Shown here: positions 1 through 7,005 of the stretch, one piece after another
How positions within the stretch are numbered: position 1 is the first letter of the stretch
Layout: each line of letters starts with the position of its first letter
Source: Desulfobacteraceae bacterium
Lineage (GTDB): Bacteria; Desulfobacterota; Desulfobacteria; Desulfobacterales; UBA11574
Reading direction: 5' to 3'
NCBI GenBank assembly: GCA_013203195.1
Contig: JABMQM010000484.1
Span: 1 to 9,599 of the forward strand
DNA: 9,599 bases
Translations under genes and position numbers: made by a program
Notes under the pieces: generated by a model
What the model saw: the letters and a program-made list of their open reading frames with translations, nothing else
Told to the model about the DNA's origin: nothing
Database searches by the model: none

Positions 1-420
1 CTGATATTTCTTATCACTCGAAACATTAAACTTTTCCTGGAGCAGACTGGCAAGACCCGTTTCCCTGAGGCCGAGAAATCTTGCGGCAATCTGTGTATCA
101 AACAGAGAATGGACTTCAATACCAAAGTCCCTGTAAAGGGAACGCATATCGTAGTCTGCCCCATGAAAGACCTTCCGGATCTCCCTGTCGGCAAAAACAG
201 GTGCCAAGGGGAAGAGGTCTTTCACCGAGAGCGGATCGATCAACAGGTTCAGCCTCTGTGTGGAGATCTGAACAAGGCAGACCTTTTCCTGATAGTGGAA
301 CATGGAATCCGCTTCAAGGTCCACACCTATGGCAGCTTCCCCTTGAAGCTTCGGGATAATTTTCTTCAGATCCGCATCATTTTCGATCAGCACATACTCA
401 GTGTTACCAATATCCGTCAT
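1..420 (-). CDS. rnd: Ribonuclease D family 3'-5' exonuclease, N-terminal part (runs off the left edge)
   Basis: The 140 visible codons are the DEDD exonuclease domain of ribonuclease D, a cytoplasmic enzyme that trims 3' ends of tRNA and other small RNA precursors. Seen: the Exo I motif VDLEAD with D34 and E36, then FHYQEKVCLVQIST, the Exo II region VFHGADYDMRSLYRDFG with D91, and the following FDTQIAARFLG stretch that leads towards Exo III. The Exo III aspartate and any HRDC domain lie outside the window. The start is the ATG at 420, preceded by an AAGGAA-type ribosome binding site. The gene is separated from the transporter gene behind it by about 190 bp and is probably a separate housekeeping transcription unit. 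A related DEDD exonuclease lacking the HRDC domain cannot be excluded. Confidence 0.9.
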   Translation of the reverse strand, partial: MTDIGNTEYVLIENDADLKKIIPKLQGEAAIGVDLEADSMFHYQEKVCLVQISTQRLNLLIDPLSVKDLFPLAPVFADREIRKVFHGADYDMRSLYRDFGIEVHSLFDTQIAARFLGLRETGLASLLQEKFNVSSDKKYQ

Positions 421-483
421 TTTCTATTTCCTTGCTCCCAAGAACTTTGCCCTTTGGCTCAGGATTCTCACTTAAAATTGCAT

Positions 484-560
484 CGCCGAAGGCGTACCAC
501 AACTTTAGGCACTTTAAACTTTAGGCATCCCGCCTATCTCGGGCGGGACTCACTTTAGTT
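484..560. repeat. Intergenic repeat-like segment with two hairpins and ACTTTAR iterations
   Basis: Between the rnd start and the transporter stop lies a compact structured segment. It has a small hairpin CGCC-GAA-GGCG (484-494). Four iterations of ACTTTAR follow at 502-508, 511-517, 518-524 and 552-558, two of them extended to ACTTTAGGCA. A hairpin TCCCGCC / GGCGGGA with a 7-nt loop lies at 528-548. No T-run follows the larger hairpin on either strand, so an intrinsic terminator is unlikely. The combination resembles dispersed intergenic repeats of deltaproteobacterial genomes (recollection, not tested). Confidence 0.45.
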
Positions 561-606
561 TAGTTATGCAACCGTGAAATGCTTTTCTTCAACCTCGGGC
601 TTCCCC

Positions 607-1523
607 TTATTGTTTATCTATTTGGAGATAATGTGTAACGACCCCAGATGAAATAATTAAAATAGCCCCGACAACCTGGATCCACTCCATTGTCTCCTTC
701 AGGAATGCGAAAGCTAGAACAGTTACAATGACAGGCGTTATCATTGACATCATAGTCATATAGGAAGCGCTAGCAATTTTCAAGGTCCTGTTTAGATAAA
801 GAAATAACAAGGCAAGGAAAAAGCCGTTTGCAACTACAAGAAATGGAAAGCCAATCTCAAGAATATTAATTTCAAAAACCTTTCTGATGGGTTCAGGATA
901 AAGGGGAGCAAGAAAAACAAAAGCAACTAATAGTGGAATTCCAGCAACTGGCCTCAACCATGTTACAATCTCATCGCTAATAGTACTATCTTTTAGGATT
1001 TTTCTTACTAAGACATTTGCCGTTGACCAGCATAAGCAAGCCAGGATAATCAAAACGTCTCCGAACTGTGGAACAATCAGATTTCCTTTTGTACTAATAA
1101 GAAAACTTCCTATCAACATAATCAGAACGACCATCATTTTGGATAGCGTCATTTTTTCGTGGAGAACAATTAAGGCCAATAATGTGGTTGTTACCAAGCC
1201 AAATTTTATCAAGAATCCCACATTTATTGCTGAAGTTAGTGCGATTCCGGCATTACAAAAAAAAATACCTAGACCGAAATGAATGGCATTTGCAAAAAGC
1301 AATCCCGCCAAAATTTTTTTAGGTGTATTCCTCAGTTCCTGGCTCTTTCTTGGTAGAATATATACACTTAAGAAAAAAAAGCGAAAATTCCAGATTGAAT
1401 TGTAAAAGAGACCGGATTCGCCCCACTCTCAAAAGCAAATTTGCCAACAACAATTTGAAGTGCCCAAAAAAAGGAAAACAATGAGATATTAAAAAGCGGC
1501 AAATGTGAAATATTAGCGATCAT
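607..1523 (-). pseudogene. EamA-family (DMT superfamily) transporter gene with a homopolymer frameshift
   Basis: EamA permeases are about 300-residue inner-membrane proteins with ten helices in two repeats, exporting metabolites or amino acids. The longest open frame (607-1311) gives only the last 234 residues. The missing N-terminus is present in another frame: an ATG at 1523 opens into FSFFWALQIVVGKFAFESG, a typical EamA first helix, and runs to a TAA just past a run of eight T (coding strand; A at 1373-1380). With nine T the two frames join as SGIFAFFFLSVYILPRK and give 305 residues, the normal family length. The second EamA repeat begins near FGDVLIILACLCWSTANVL. The region looks more A+T-rich than its neighbours. 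It could be a true pseudogene, a sequencing error, or a gene rescued by polymerase slippage on the T-run. Substrate unknown. Confidence 0.85.
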
Positions 1524-1889
1524 AAATCATCCATTCGTGGCTGATATGTGTAAATACGGGAAGCGGCTCTTCTCTTTACAGAGAGAAACCGGCCAGCATT
1601 CTATGTAACGGGTAAACCCAAACTAGAAAGCAACCATTGAGCAAGAAGTGAAAAAGCCGTCCTATAGCCAATCATGAAGCGGTGTCACTGGCTCGCCTAT
1701 GAGCACAAAAAGGTTCAGCAGCAAGCCTAGACTAGTGAGGAGGACTGTCACGACTACACCATAAGGACTGCAGGAATGAAATCGGCCAGTATGGGGCATT
1801 CGAATTGCTATCTTTGGGATCAGCCAATCTTTGAAATCCTCAGCACCCCACAAGAGAGCAGAAAGGAAGCCATAAAAAACAGGAAACAG
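1524..1889. other. Intergenic region without a convincing gene
   Basis: These 366 bases separate the CoA-ester lyase stop from the transporter start. A small hairpin TTCTCT / AGAGAA lies at 1570-1587. An open frame of 63 codons on the minus strand (1662-1853) reads through but has no ribosome binding site and no family I recognise. The stretch may be a decayed gene or a copy of a dispersed element. No promoter could be assigned with confidence. Confidence 0.4.
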
Positions 1890-2759
1890 TTATTTTTCCT
1901 CTGCCGCTTTGGCCCGATCGAGAACTCTTAGAGCTTTTTTCAAGTGCGGCATATCAATCATCTTTCCATCGAGTTCAAAAGCTCCTCGCCCTTCCTGTTG
2001 GCGAGATTCAAAAACCTCAACCACGCTTTTGGCATAAGCGATGGACTTATCACTTGGAGTGAAAGCTGCTTGAACGGGCGCGACTTGATTCGGATGAATG
2101 ACCTGTTTACCACTAAAACCAAGCATCGCACCGAATTCGGCCTCACGGCGGACTCGCTCGATATCTTTGAAATCGATCGTCAAGGTGTCAATTGCCTGCA
2201 GACCATACGCCGCGCAAGCCATGATTATAGCCTGCCGCGCATACAGCAACTCTATAGAAGAATCTGTACGCGTCGCACCGATCGAGGTGGCAAAGTCCTC
2301 ACCACCAAAAAGGATGCCGTCCAGTCTGGGATGCGTAACAATTTCCTTGAGATTCAATACTCCTTTTGCAGTTTCTATACCCACCAACATGCGGATGGAA
2401 TTAAGCGGCCAATCATTGGCCAACTCCACGGATTTGATGATCTCACTACCCCATTGGATTTGATCGAGCGATTCAATTTTGGGGATGACAATCCCATCCG
2501 GGCAATAGGGCAGAATAGCCTGTAGATCGTCCTGCTCCAGCCCGGAACCGATGGCGTTGATGCGCAGCAGTTTTTCACTTGTGCCGAAGTCGAGTTCTAA
2601 TAGAGCTTTGGCAATAGTTATGCGTGCTTCGGATTTCTGGTTTAGAGCGACACCATCTTCCATGTCCATGCAGATGCAGTCCACGTCCAGGGTCAGGGCC
2701 TTGGTAATCTTCTTCCAGTCGTCACCGGGCATGTAGAGCAAAGCGCGACGTGAGCACAT
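1890..2759 (-). CDS. HpcH/HpaI aldolase / CitE-like CoA-ester lyase (citramalyl-CoA or malyl-CoA lyase type)
   Basis: A 289-residue protein of the citrate-lyase beta-subunit-like family: TIM-barrel enzymes that cleave malyl-, methylmalyl- or citramalyl-CoA into acetyl-CoA (or propionyl-CoA) plus a 2-oxoacid, with Mg2+. Seen in order: RRALLYMPG at the N-terminus; CMDMEDGVA (30-38); LLRIN (64-68) with R66, expected to bind the substrate; GIVIPKIES (89-97); GIETAKGV (127-134) with E129; FGGEDFATSIGA (151-162) with D155; and GKQVIHPNQV (217-226). E129 and D155 are the usual metal ligands, so the enzyme should be active. The start ATG at 2759 has an AAAGGA ribosome binding site. No citrate lyase alpha or gamma subunit gene is nearby, so it is unlikely to be true CitE. 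The (S)-citramalyl-CoA lyase or CLYBL-like role fits better, but the substrate is not determined by the sequence. Confidence 0.88.
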   Translation of the reverse strand: MCSRRALLYMPGDDWKKITKALTLDVDCICMDMEDGVALNQKSEARITIAKALLELDFGTSEKLLRINAIGSGLEQDDLQAILPYCPDGIVIPKIESLDQIQWGSEIIKSVELANDWPLNSIRMLVGIETAKGVLNLKEIVTHPRLDGILFGGEDFATSIGATRTDSSIELLYARQAIIMACAAYGLQAIDTLTIDFKDIERVRREAEFGAMLGFSGKQVIHPNQVAPVQAAFTPSDKSIAYAKSVVEVFESRQQEGRGAFELDGKMIDMPHLKKALRVLDRAKAAEEK

Positions 2760-2874
2760 AGCTTTTCCTTTTTATCCGCAAATAACGCAGAGCGCACCAC
2801 ACGTTTCTCTGACTCTACGACATCTGCATAATTTTCGGCCATGCTGTACGAAATACTAACATTCAAATTTTTTA

Positions 2875-2883
2875 AGTATATCA
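2875..2883 (-). promoter_or_regulatory. Candidate extended -10 promoter for the CoA-ester lyase gene
   Basis: On the minus strand the bases read TGATATACT, an extended -10 element (TG-N-TATACT) matching the sigma-70 consensus at five of six hexamer positions. The -35 region is weak: CTTACA at 19-bp spacing is the best match. Transcription would start about 110 nt before the ATG at 2759. The palindrome at 2923-2937 lies just upstream and could be an operator. Confidence 0.35.
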
Positions 2884-2922
2884 AAAGGTAGGGACCAAAT
2901 GTAAGGACCCCTCACATACAGG

Positions 2923-2937
2923 GAACCAAGCTGGTTC
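2923..2937. promoter_or_regulatory. Perfect 6-bp inverted repeat, possible operator
   Basis: GAACCA-AGC-TGGTTC is a perfect inverted repeat with a 3-nt spacer, about 40 bp upstream of the candidate -10 element of the lyase gene. It could bind a dimeric regulator. The arms are short and chance occurrence is possible. Confidence 0.25.
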
Positions 2938-3164
2938 GATTATGAAAAAAGGTGTTTACATTGAACTTTCGTTTCATGTGAGCCAATTTCCCAATACCCC
3001 ACCGGCAAATGAAAAATCTTCAACAAAAATAACGAATTGAAAAAACCCATGCCAGCACAAGCATTGACTCGATTTACTCTCATAGCCTTATCTGGGCACC
3101 AATCTTGTGCTGAATTCGAGATTTCATATCTCAGTTCAAAAAAAATACATTTCTGGAAGGCAAG

Positions 3165-3848
3165 CTAGGTAATTAATATTAATCCCAGTAGAGATGCAGA
3201 AGGCACATCACAGGGCTCTGACTTCCCCCCGATAGGATATACTGACCAGCCAAGATTACTGGCCATTCCGAACGCGTCAAACCCCACGGATTCCATTGAT
3301 GGCCGGGCACGTAACGGATTGCGGCAACCTTTACCAAGCATCAATCCCTGACATTCCTTTTTAAAACAAAAGATGTTCTTGCAGGATCCCGATGCAAAAC
3401 CCATAGCCAGATAGTAGCCATCATAAAATGCCTTTGATTCTATTTCTGAGATAACAAAAAACATCTTTTTATATCTCTTTCCTAATGCTAGATAATCCCT
3501 TCCTTCGTCTATCTCACCCTTTAAATAACATCTTTGGATCTCTGAGCCAGCTGTATATTCAGGATCGATGGCCATCTTTACCGCAATTCCGTACCTATAG
3601 TCTTTAACTATTTCTTGTATTTCACGAACAGTGGGAGAATATGGAGGACAATGTAGATTAGTACCATACTCAGCACATTTTGGGATACTGCACTTACTTC
3701 GAATCCTTTCCTGAACAACTAAACAGTCAGCCTTGATAATGCGTGTATCCGATGCACCAAGTTCTATTCCCATATCCTGATATTTTTTCAAGTCTTCTTG
3801 GATCTGCTGCTCATCGACCCTGGATACAGCACGGGGAATTTCATTCAT
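3165..3848 (-). CDS. DUF2284 cysteine-rich predicted metal-binding protein
   Basis: A 227-residue soluble protein of the DUF2284 family, whose biochemical role is not established. Cysteines come in two groups. The first is C53, C58 and C67 in RSKCSIPKCAEYGTNLHCPP, the family hallmark. The second is C156, C161, C166 and C175, around GSCKNIFCFKKECQG and GKGCRNP. This spacing suggests one or two metal or Fe-S centres (inference). No signal peptide or membrane segment is visible. The ATG at 3848 has a textbook AAGGAG six bases upstream. It lies 49 bp behind the CCG-domain gene and is probably the last gene of the operon, which suggests a shared function with the CCG and DUF362 proteins. Confidence 0.85.
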   Translation of the reverse strand: MNEIPRAVSRVDEQQIQEDLKKYQDMGIELGASDTRIIKADCLVVQERIRSKCSIPKCAEYGTNLHCPPYSPTVREIQEIVKDYRYGIAVKMAIDPEYTAGSEIQRCYLKGEIDEGRDYLALGKRYKKMFFVISEIESKAFYDGYYLAMGFASGSCKNIFCFKKECQGLMLGKGCRNPLRARPSMESVGFDAFGMASNLGWSVYPIGGKSEPCDVPSASLLGLILIT

Positions 3849-3854
3849 ATTGTA

Positions 3855-3860
3855 CTCCTT
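3855..3860 (-). promoter_or_regulatory. Strong ribosome binding site of the DUF2284 gene
   Basis: AAGGAG on the minus strand, six bases before the ATG at 3848. It fixes the start and predicts efficient translation. Confidence 0.75.
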
Positions 3861-3897
3861 GTAACATACAGGTTTTCAAAACAATAAAAAAATATCT

Positions 3898-4890
3898 TCA
3901 GATTTTCACTTCTTCTAAGGCAACGCGACAGAGTTGGCTTAAAGGGAGGATTTTGAGGTTGTGTTGGGCTGCTCGCTTTTTCAAACTCGCGAAACACATG
4001 GGACACAGAGTTACCATAATTTCGGCACCGGCTTCACTTGCGTCATGGAGGTTTTGGTGCTTAATCCTGTCTGCCAATTCCCAGTCGCGCGGTACGACAG
4101 CTCCCCCGCAACACAAGGCCGTGACACCTTCGTAGGATCGGGAAGGTTTTTCGGCTCCTATCAAGTGAAATATTTCATCTACATAGTGATCTTTTTCTGG
4201 AGTGTAGCGAGAGGCGCATGGTCTCTGGTAGGCCACTTTCCTATGGATAGGTCTTATACGGCCCTTGAGATCCTTCATCCGTCGATAGAGAAATTCCGGC
4301 CACGAAATCGGGCGGAATGGGACTTCAAGCCCGAATTCAGGGGCTGTTACTTTAAAAAATGTGTAGCAGTCGTCATGGTAAAAGACAACATCTTTAGCAC
4401 CTACCCGAGTCACCCCCTCTACTATTGCTCTGGCTTTCTCCTTTACAGGACTCTCCGCACCTATGTGGTAAAAGCCTATACCACAAAAATATTCACCGCC
4501 CATAAAAAAAGTGGCATTTTCAAAAAGCACCCCTTCGAACAAGTCGGGTGTGCCGGTATAAATGCACAGACCAATAACCGGTCCGCCTTCGCCACGTTTT
4601 TCTATCTTTGAAGGGATGGTATACGCATCTTCCATCATTTGTTTTGCTTTTCCGAACCGATCTATTTCATTCTGCTCCTCTTGCCTCTTAACAATAAGGG
4701 AAAAGGGGTTGGCTTTCTCCAGGCATATCTCATCACACGCCATACATGACACACATTGAGAGATAACAGGCGATGGTTTTCCATCAATCAGATTTCGAAA
4801 CTCCTTTTTGGCCTCCTCCCCATCGATTTCAATATAGACACACTTACTAAGACAATCACCACACTCAGTACAATTGCTCAACAGAAACAT
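3898..4890 (-). CDS. Ferredoxin-domain plus CCG-domain Fe-S protein (HdrD/GlpC-like)
   Basis: A 330-residue cytoplasmic protein with the layout of the heterodisulfide reductase HdrD/GlpC family. An N-terminal ferredoxin domain has two [4Fe-4S] motifs: CTECGDCLSKC, and CVSCMACDEIC about 30 residues later. Two CCG-type domains follow. The C-terminal one is intact: the Cys of YQRPCASRY, then CCGG, then CPMC, spaced C-x34-CC-x34-C-x2-C, a fit to the family's catalytic non-cubane cluster motif. The first CCG domain is degenerate: the CCG has become FCG and the CxxC has become HDDC. The frame opens at an ATG at 4914, but that codon lacks a ribosome binding site. The ATG at 4890 has AAGGTGA five bases upstream and is preferred. 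It sits 67 bp behind the DUF362 gene. Likely role: electron transfer or disulfide/thiol redox chemistry with the neighbouring proteins; the partner is unknown. Confidence 0.85.
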   Translation of the reverse strand: MFLLSNCTECGDCLSKCVYIEIDGEEAKKEFRNLIDGKPSPVISQCVSCMACDEICLEKANPFSLIVKRQEEQNEIDRFGKAKQMMEDAYTIPSKIEKRGEGGPVIGLCIYTGTPDLFEGVLFENATFFMGGEYFCGIGFYHIGAESPVKEKARAIVEGVTRVGAKDVVFYHDDCYTFFKVTAPEFGLEVPFRPISWPEFLYRRMKDLKGRIRPIHRKVAYQRPCASRYTPEKDHYVDEIFHLIGAEKPSRSYEGVTALCCGGAVVPRDWELADRIKHQNLHDASEAGAEIMVTLCPMCFASLKKRAAQHNLKILPLSQLCRVALEEVKI

Positions 4891-4895
4891 ACAAA

Positions 4896-4902
4896 TCACC
4901 TT
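4896..4902 (-). promoter_or_regulatory. Ribosome binding site deciding the start of the CCG-domain gene
   Basis: AAGGTGA on the minus strand lies five bases before the ATG at 4890. The alternative in-frame ATG at 4914 is preceded only by A+T-rich sequence, so the shorter 330-residue product is favoured. Confidence 0.65.
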
Positions 4903-4957
4903 CTCTATCCGCATAAATAATTCTGCGACCCAGTATCACGTTGTTATTCACCAGATT

Positions 4958-6115
4958 TCAGCACAAAGCTTCAGTCAGTCCATTAACCACATCGCTAATT
5001 CCAACCGGACACCCCTTTACAGACATAGCATCATTGCGGTCCTTGTTTGCGGCCATAGGGCATTTACCCAAAAGCACAACAGGATTTGATTCAGCTTCCG
5101 CTACAGCGTCGCCAAAACAAATTTCCGCTCCACTAAAGTCCTTACCGGCATTCGTCTTCAAAAAATTACGCAGTCCCGCAAATACGGTAATCGTGCAGCC
5201 GGAACAGAAAACCGTTCCTGGGTTTTGGATGGTAAGCCCTGTTATTTTGTAAACACTGAGGAGTTCGTCTGTCCAAGGATACCACCACTCCAAGGGATGT
5301 CTCACATTTTCGAGAGGCTCTCCAACGATTTCTAAACTACCCAAATCAAACGGATGTCCGCTGAGTTCAGCCAGTTTCCTTAGGTGTGTGACTTCTTGAT
5401 AGTTGATGCCCATGACCTCGGCTCCAACCATATCAGTGGCAATAACATCCCGACCGGCAATCACAAGATTAAGGGCCGTGGCATCCTCACCGAAAGGTCC
5501 CTTTTGTAGGCCATAAATGCCATCAATTATGCAAAGGTCGACATTTATTTCCTTAGAAAGTAAAGAAATGAACCCTTCCAGATCCTGTTCATGGAACATT
5601 TTCCGGCTTGTAGGTGAAAGACAGCCCTTCAAGTTCTTTACCCCAAGCGAAATCCGAGTTTGGGTATGGGTCTTTAACACCGGTACATCGACAAAAAAGT
5701 CTGTATCAAATACTGCTTCTGCCACTTTAATGTTATGGCCTTCGAAGTCGAATTTTCGATACGGTCCCTCGTTGAAATCTTGCAACGTGACACCATATTT
5801 ATCGGCGACCTCGCTAAAACCGGCCCATTTAAAACAACCATTTGTTGAGGTTTCCAACTCTTTTATCACAATAGTCCCTTCGCCGATCGTAATGGGACCA
5901 GCTCCGGCATCCTTCAAGACTTCGATCAGCTCGGCTACTATAGCTGCATTCGTCACCGTACCTTTTGGCTTCTTTTTGGGCGATCCGGGAAAAACGCAAT
6001 TTGGCTTTATCAGGACCTTACTTCCCGGCTTAAAAGCCGAAAGCCCATCGCATAATTGGATAGCCTTTTCTACACTTCTACCCTCCGGTGTATATCGAAC
6101 AATACTTGTTTTCAT
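4958..6115 (-). CDS. DUF362 domain protein with a cysteine-rich C-terminus
   Basis: A 385-residue protein of the DUF362 family, seen in anaerobes often next to Fe-S proteins; its reaction is not established. Family signatures: VLIKPNCVFPGSP (34-46), VTNAAIVAELIEVLKDAGA (54-72), GEGT (78-81), DVPVLKTHTQTRISLGVKNLKG (143-164, key K148 and H150) and IIDGIYGLQ (196-204). Many DUF362 proteins end in a ferredoxin. This one instead ends in a set of cysteines: C304-x2-C307 in FCSGCTIT, C333, C352 in GKCPM and C369 in KGCPVG, which could hold a different Fe-S or metal site (inference). The ATG overlaps the TGA of the dehydrogenase gene (ATGA), so translation is probably coupled. The nearest Shine-Dalgarno-like GGAG is about 17 bases away, inside that gene. 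Soluble, no signal peptide. Confidence 0.85.
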   Translation of the reverse strand: MKTSIVRYTPEGRSVEKAIQLCDGLSAFKPGSKVLIKPNCVFPGSPKKKPKGTVTNAAIVAELIEVLKDAGAGPITIGEGTIVIKELETSTNGCFKWAGFSEVADKYGVTLQDFNEGPYRKFDFEGHNIKVAEAVFDTDFFVDVPVLKTHTQTRISLGVKNLKGCLSPTSRKMFHEQDLEGFISLLSKEINVDLCIIDGIYGLQKGPFGEDATALNLVIAGRDVIATDMVGAEVMGINYQEVTHLRKLAELSGHPFDLGSLEIVGEPLENVRHPLEWWYPWTDELLSVYKITGLTIQNPGTVFCSGCTITVFAGLRNFLKTNAGKDFSGAEICFGDAVAEAESNPVVLLGKCPMAANKDRNDAMSVKGCPVGISDVVNGLTEALC

Positions 6116-7002
6116 GATTTTTTTGTTTTATCTCCTTTGGAATAATCATAGAATCCAGATCCGGTCTTTCGACCCAACCGGCCAGCCTCAACCAACCGTG
6201 TGAGGCTTTCCGGTGGACTAAACCTTGGGTCTGCGGTGTCCTCCCATATGGAAATCATTGCCGCTCTGATGATATCCAGTCCGGCAAGATCGGCCGCCTC
6301 CAATGGCCCCTTGGACCAACCAAAGCCGACCCGCATTGCCCGGTCGATCTCGGCACTCGATGCAACACCGCATTCGAGGAGACGAATTCCCTCTGCAGCT
6401 GAGGCTAGATATATACGGTTCATTATGAACCCGGCTTTATCCACCTTAACTTCGACGATGTCACGCTCCAGGTTCTCGAGAAAAGATCTCGTATTTAGCA
6501 CCGTCTCCTTCGATGTCATAAGACTCGGGATCACTTCGACTAACTTTTGCATCACCGGAGGGCTCGCAAAGTGGGTGCCGATAAGCCGATCTGACCGGGT
6601 CGTTGATGCTGCAATCTTTCCTATGGGAATTGCAGAGGTATTGGTGGCAAAGATTGTTTCTGATGGACATATTTTATCATAGTGCACCAGCACGGTTTTT
6701 TTTAAAGATATGTCCTCGGGCACACACTCAATCAGGAAATCCACCTTATCATGAACATCGGGATTAACAGAGAAGACCACCCTTTTAATAATATCTCCAG
6801 GTTCTTCAGCCATCTGTTTTTTAGAAAACAGTTTTTCCAAAGACCACAGTATTTCTTTACGGGCATCGGCCAGGACCTCCTTATCGTTGTCAATCAAAGA
6901 AACTGAAAAACCATGTTGAGCACAAATCTGGGCAATCCCTCGGCCCATAAACCCTGCGCCGATAATAAATATTCTCTTCGAAAATTTTCCTGTCTGACTC
7001 AT
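6112..7002 (-). CDS. 3-hydroxyacyl-CoA dehydrogenase (3-hydroxybutyryl-CoA dehydrogenase type)
   Basis: A 296-residue single-domain-pair NAD(P)-dependent 3-hydroxyacyl-CoA dehydrogenase, oxidising 3-hydroxyacyl-CoA to 3-oxoacyl-CoA or the reverse. The N-terminal Rossmann fold starts with IFIIGAGFMGRGIAQ (11-25) and ends its second strand with D38, which suggests NAD. Catalytic and substrate residues are in place: S123 in NTSAIPI, H144 in GTHFASPP, E156 in KLVEVIP and N195 in GFIMNRI. The C-terminal helical domain carries GPLEAADLAGLD (232-243), and the end GRKTGSGFYDY is typical. Length matches the family. The ATG at 7002 has AGGTG about ten bases upstream. It begins 3 bp after the stop of the decayed acyl-CoA synthetase, which points to an ancestral operon. 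Substrate chain length cannot be read from the sequence. Confidence 0.92.
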   Translation of the reverse strand: MSQTGKFSKRIFIIGAGFMGRGIAQICAQHGFSVSLIDNDKEVLADARKEILWSLEKLFSKKQMAEEPGDIIKRVVFSVNPDVHDKVDFLIECVPEDISLKKTVLVHYDKICPSETIFATNTSAIPIGKIAASTTRSDRLIGTHFASPPVMQKLVEVIPSLMTSKETVLNTRSFLENLERDIVEVKVDKAGFIMNRIYLASAAEGIRLLECGVASSAEIDRAMRVGFGWSKGPLEAADLAGLDIIRAAMISIWEDTADPRFSPPESLTRLVEAGRLGRKTGSGFYDYSKGDKTKKS

Positions 7003-7005
7003 AAT

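Larger units (their letters stand above)
2760..3164. other. Intergenic region upstream of the CoA-ester lyase
   Basis: About 405 bases without a gene lie between the DUF2284 stop and the lyase start. They hold the candidate promoter at 2875-2883, a perfect palindrome GAACCA-AGC-TGGTTC at 2923-2937, and a weak hairpin GAGAT / ATCTC near 3118-3132. No clear intrinsic terminator for the DUF2284 operon was found. Confidence 0.5.

Noticed and set aside
190..210. Sigma-54-like TGGCAC...TTGC on the minus strand
   Set aside because: The spacing between GG and GC is 11 instead of 10, and it lies inside the RNase D coding region.
528..548. G+C-rich hairpin as terminator of the transporter gene
   Set aside because: No T-run follows the stem on the minus strand and the hairpin is part of a larger repeat-like unit.
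109..558. 149-codon plus-strand open frame
   Set aside because: Mostly antisense to the RNase D exonuclease domain and runs into the repeat-like intergenic segment.
1944..2525. 193-codon plus-strand open frame
   Set aside because: Antisense to the CitE-like lyase, whose conserved motifs span the whole region; no ribosome binding site and no family resemblance.
2942..3045. Short plus-strand frame starting MKKGVYIELSF
   Set aside because: No ribosome binding site, about 33 codons, low-complexity end and no recognisable family.
3961..4611. 216-codon plus-strand open frame
   Set aside because: Lies opposite the CCG-domain gene, whose CCGG and CPMC motifs establish the minus strand as coding.
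4891..4914. Eight-residue N-terminal extension of the CCG-domain protein
   Set aside because: The upstream ATG has no ribosome binding site, while the one at 4890 has AAGGTGA at ideal spacing.
5517..6203. 228-codon plus-strand open frame
   Set aside because: Shadow of the DUF362 gene and the end of the dehydrogenase; both are strongly supported on the other strand.
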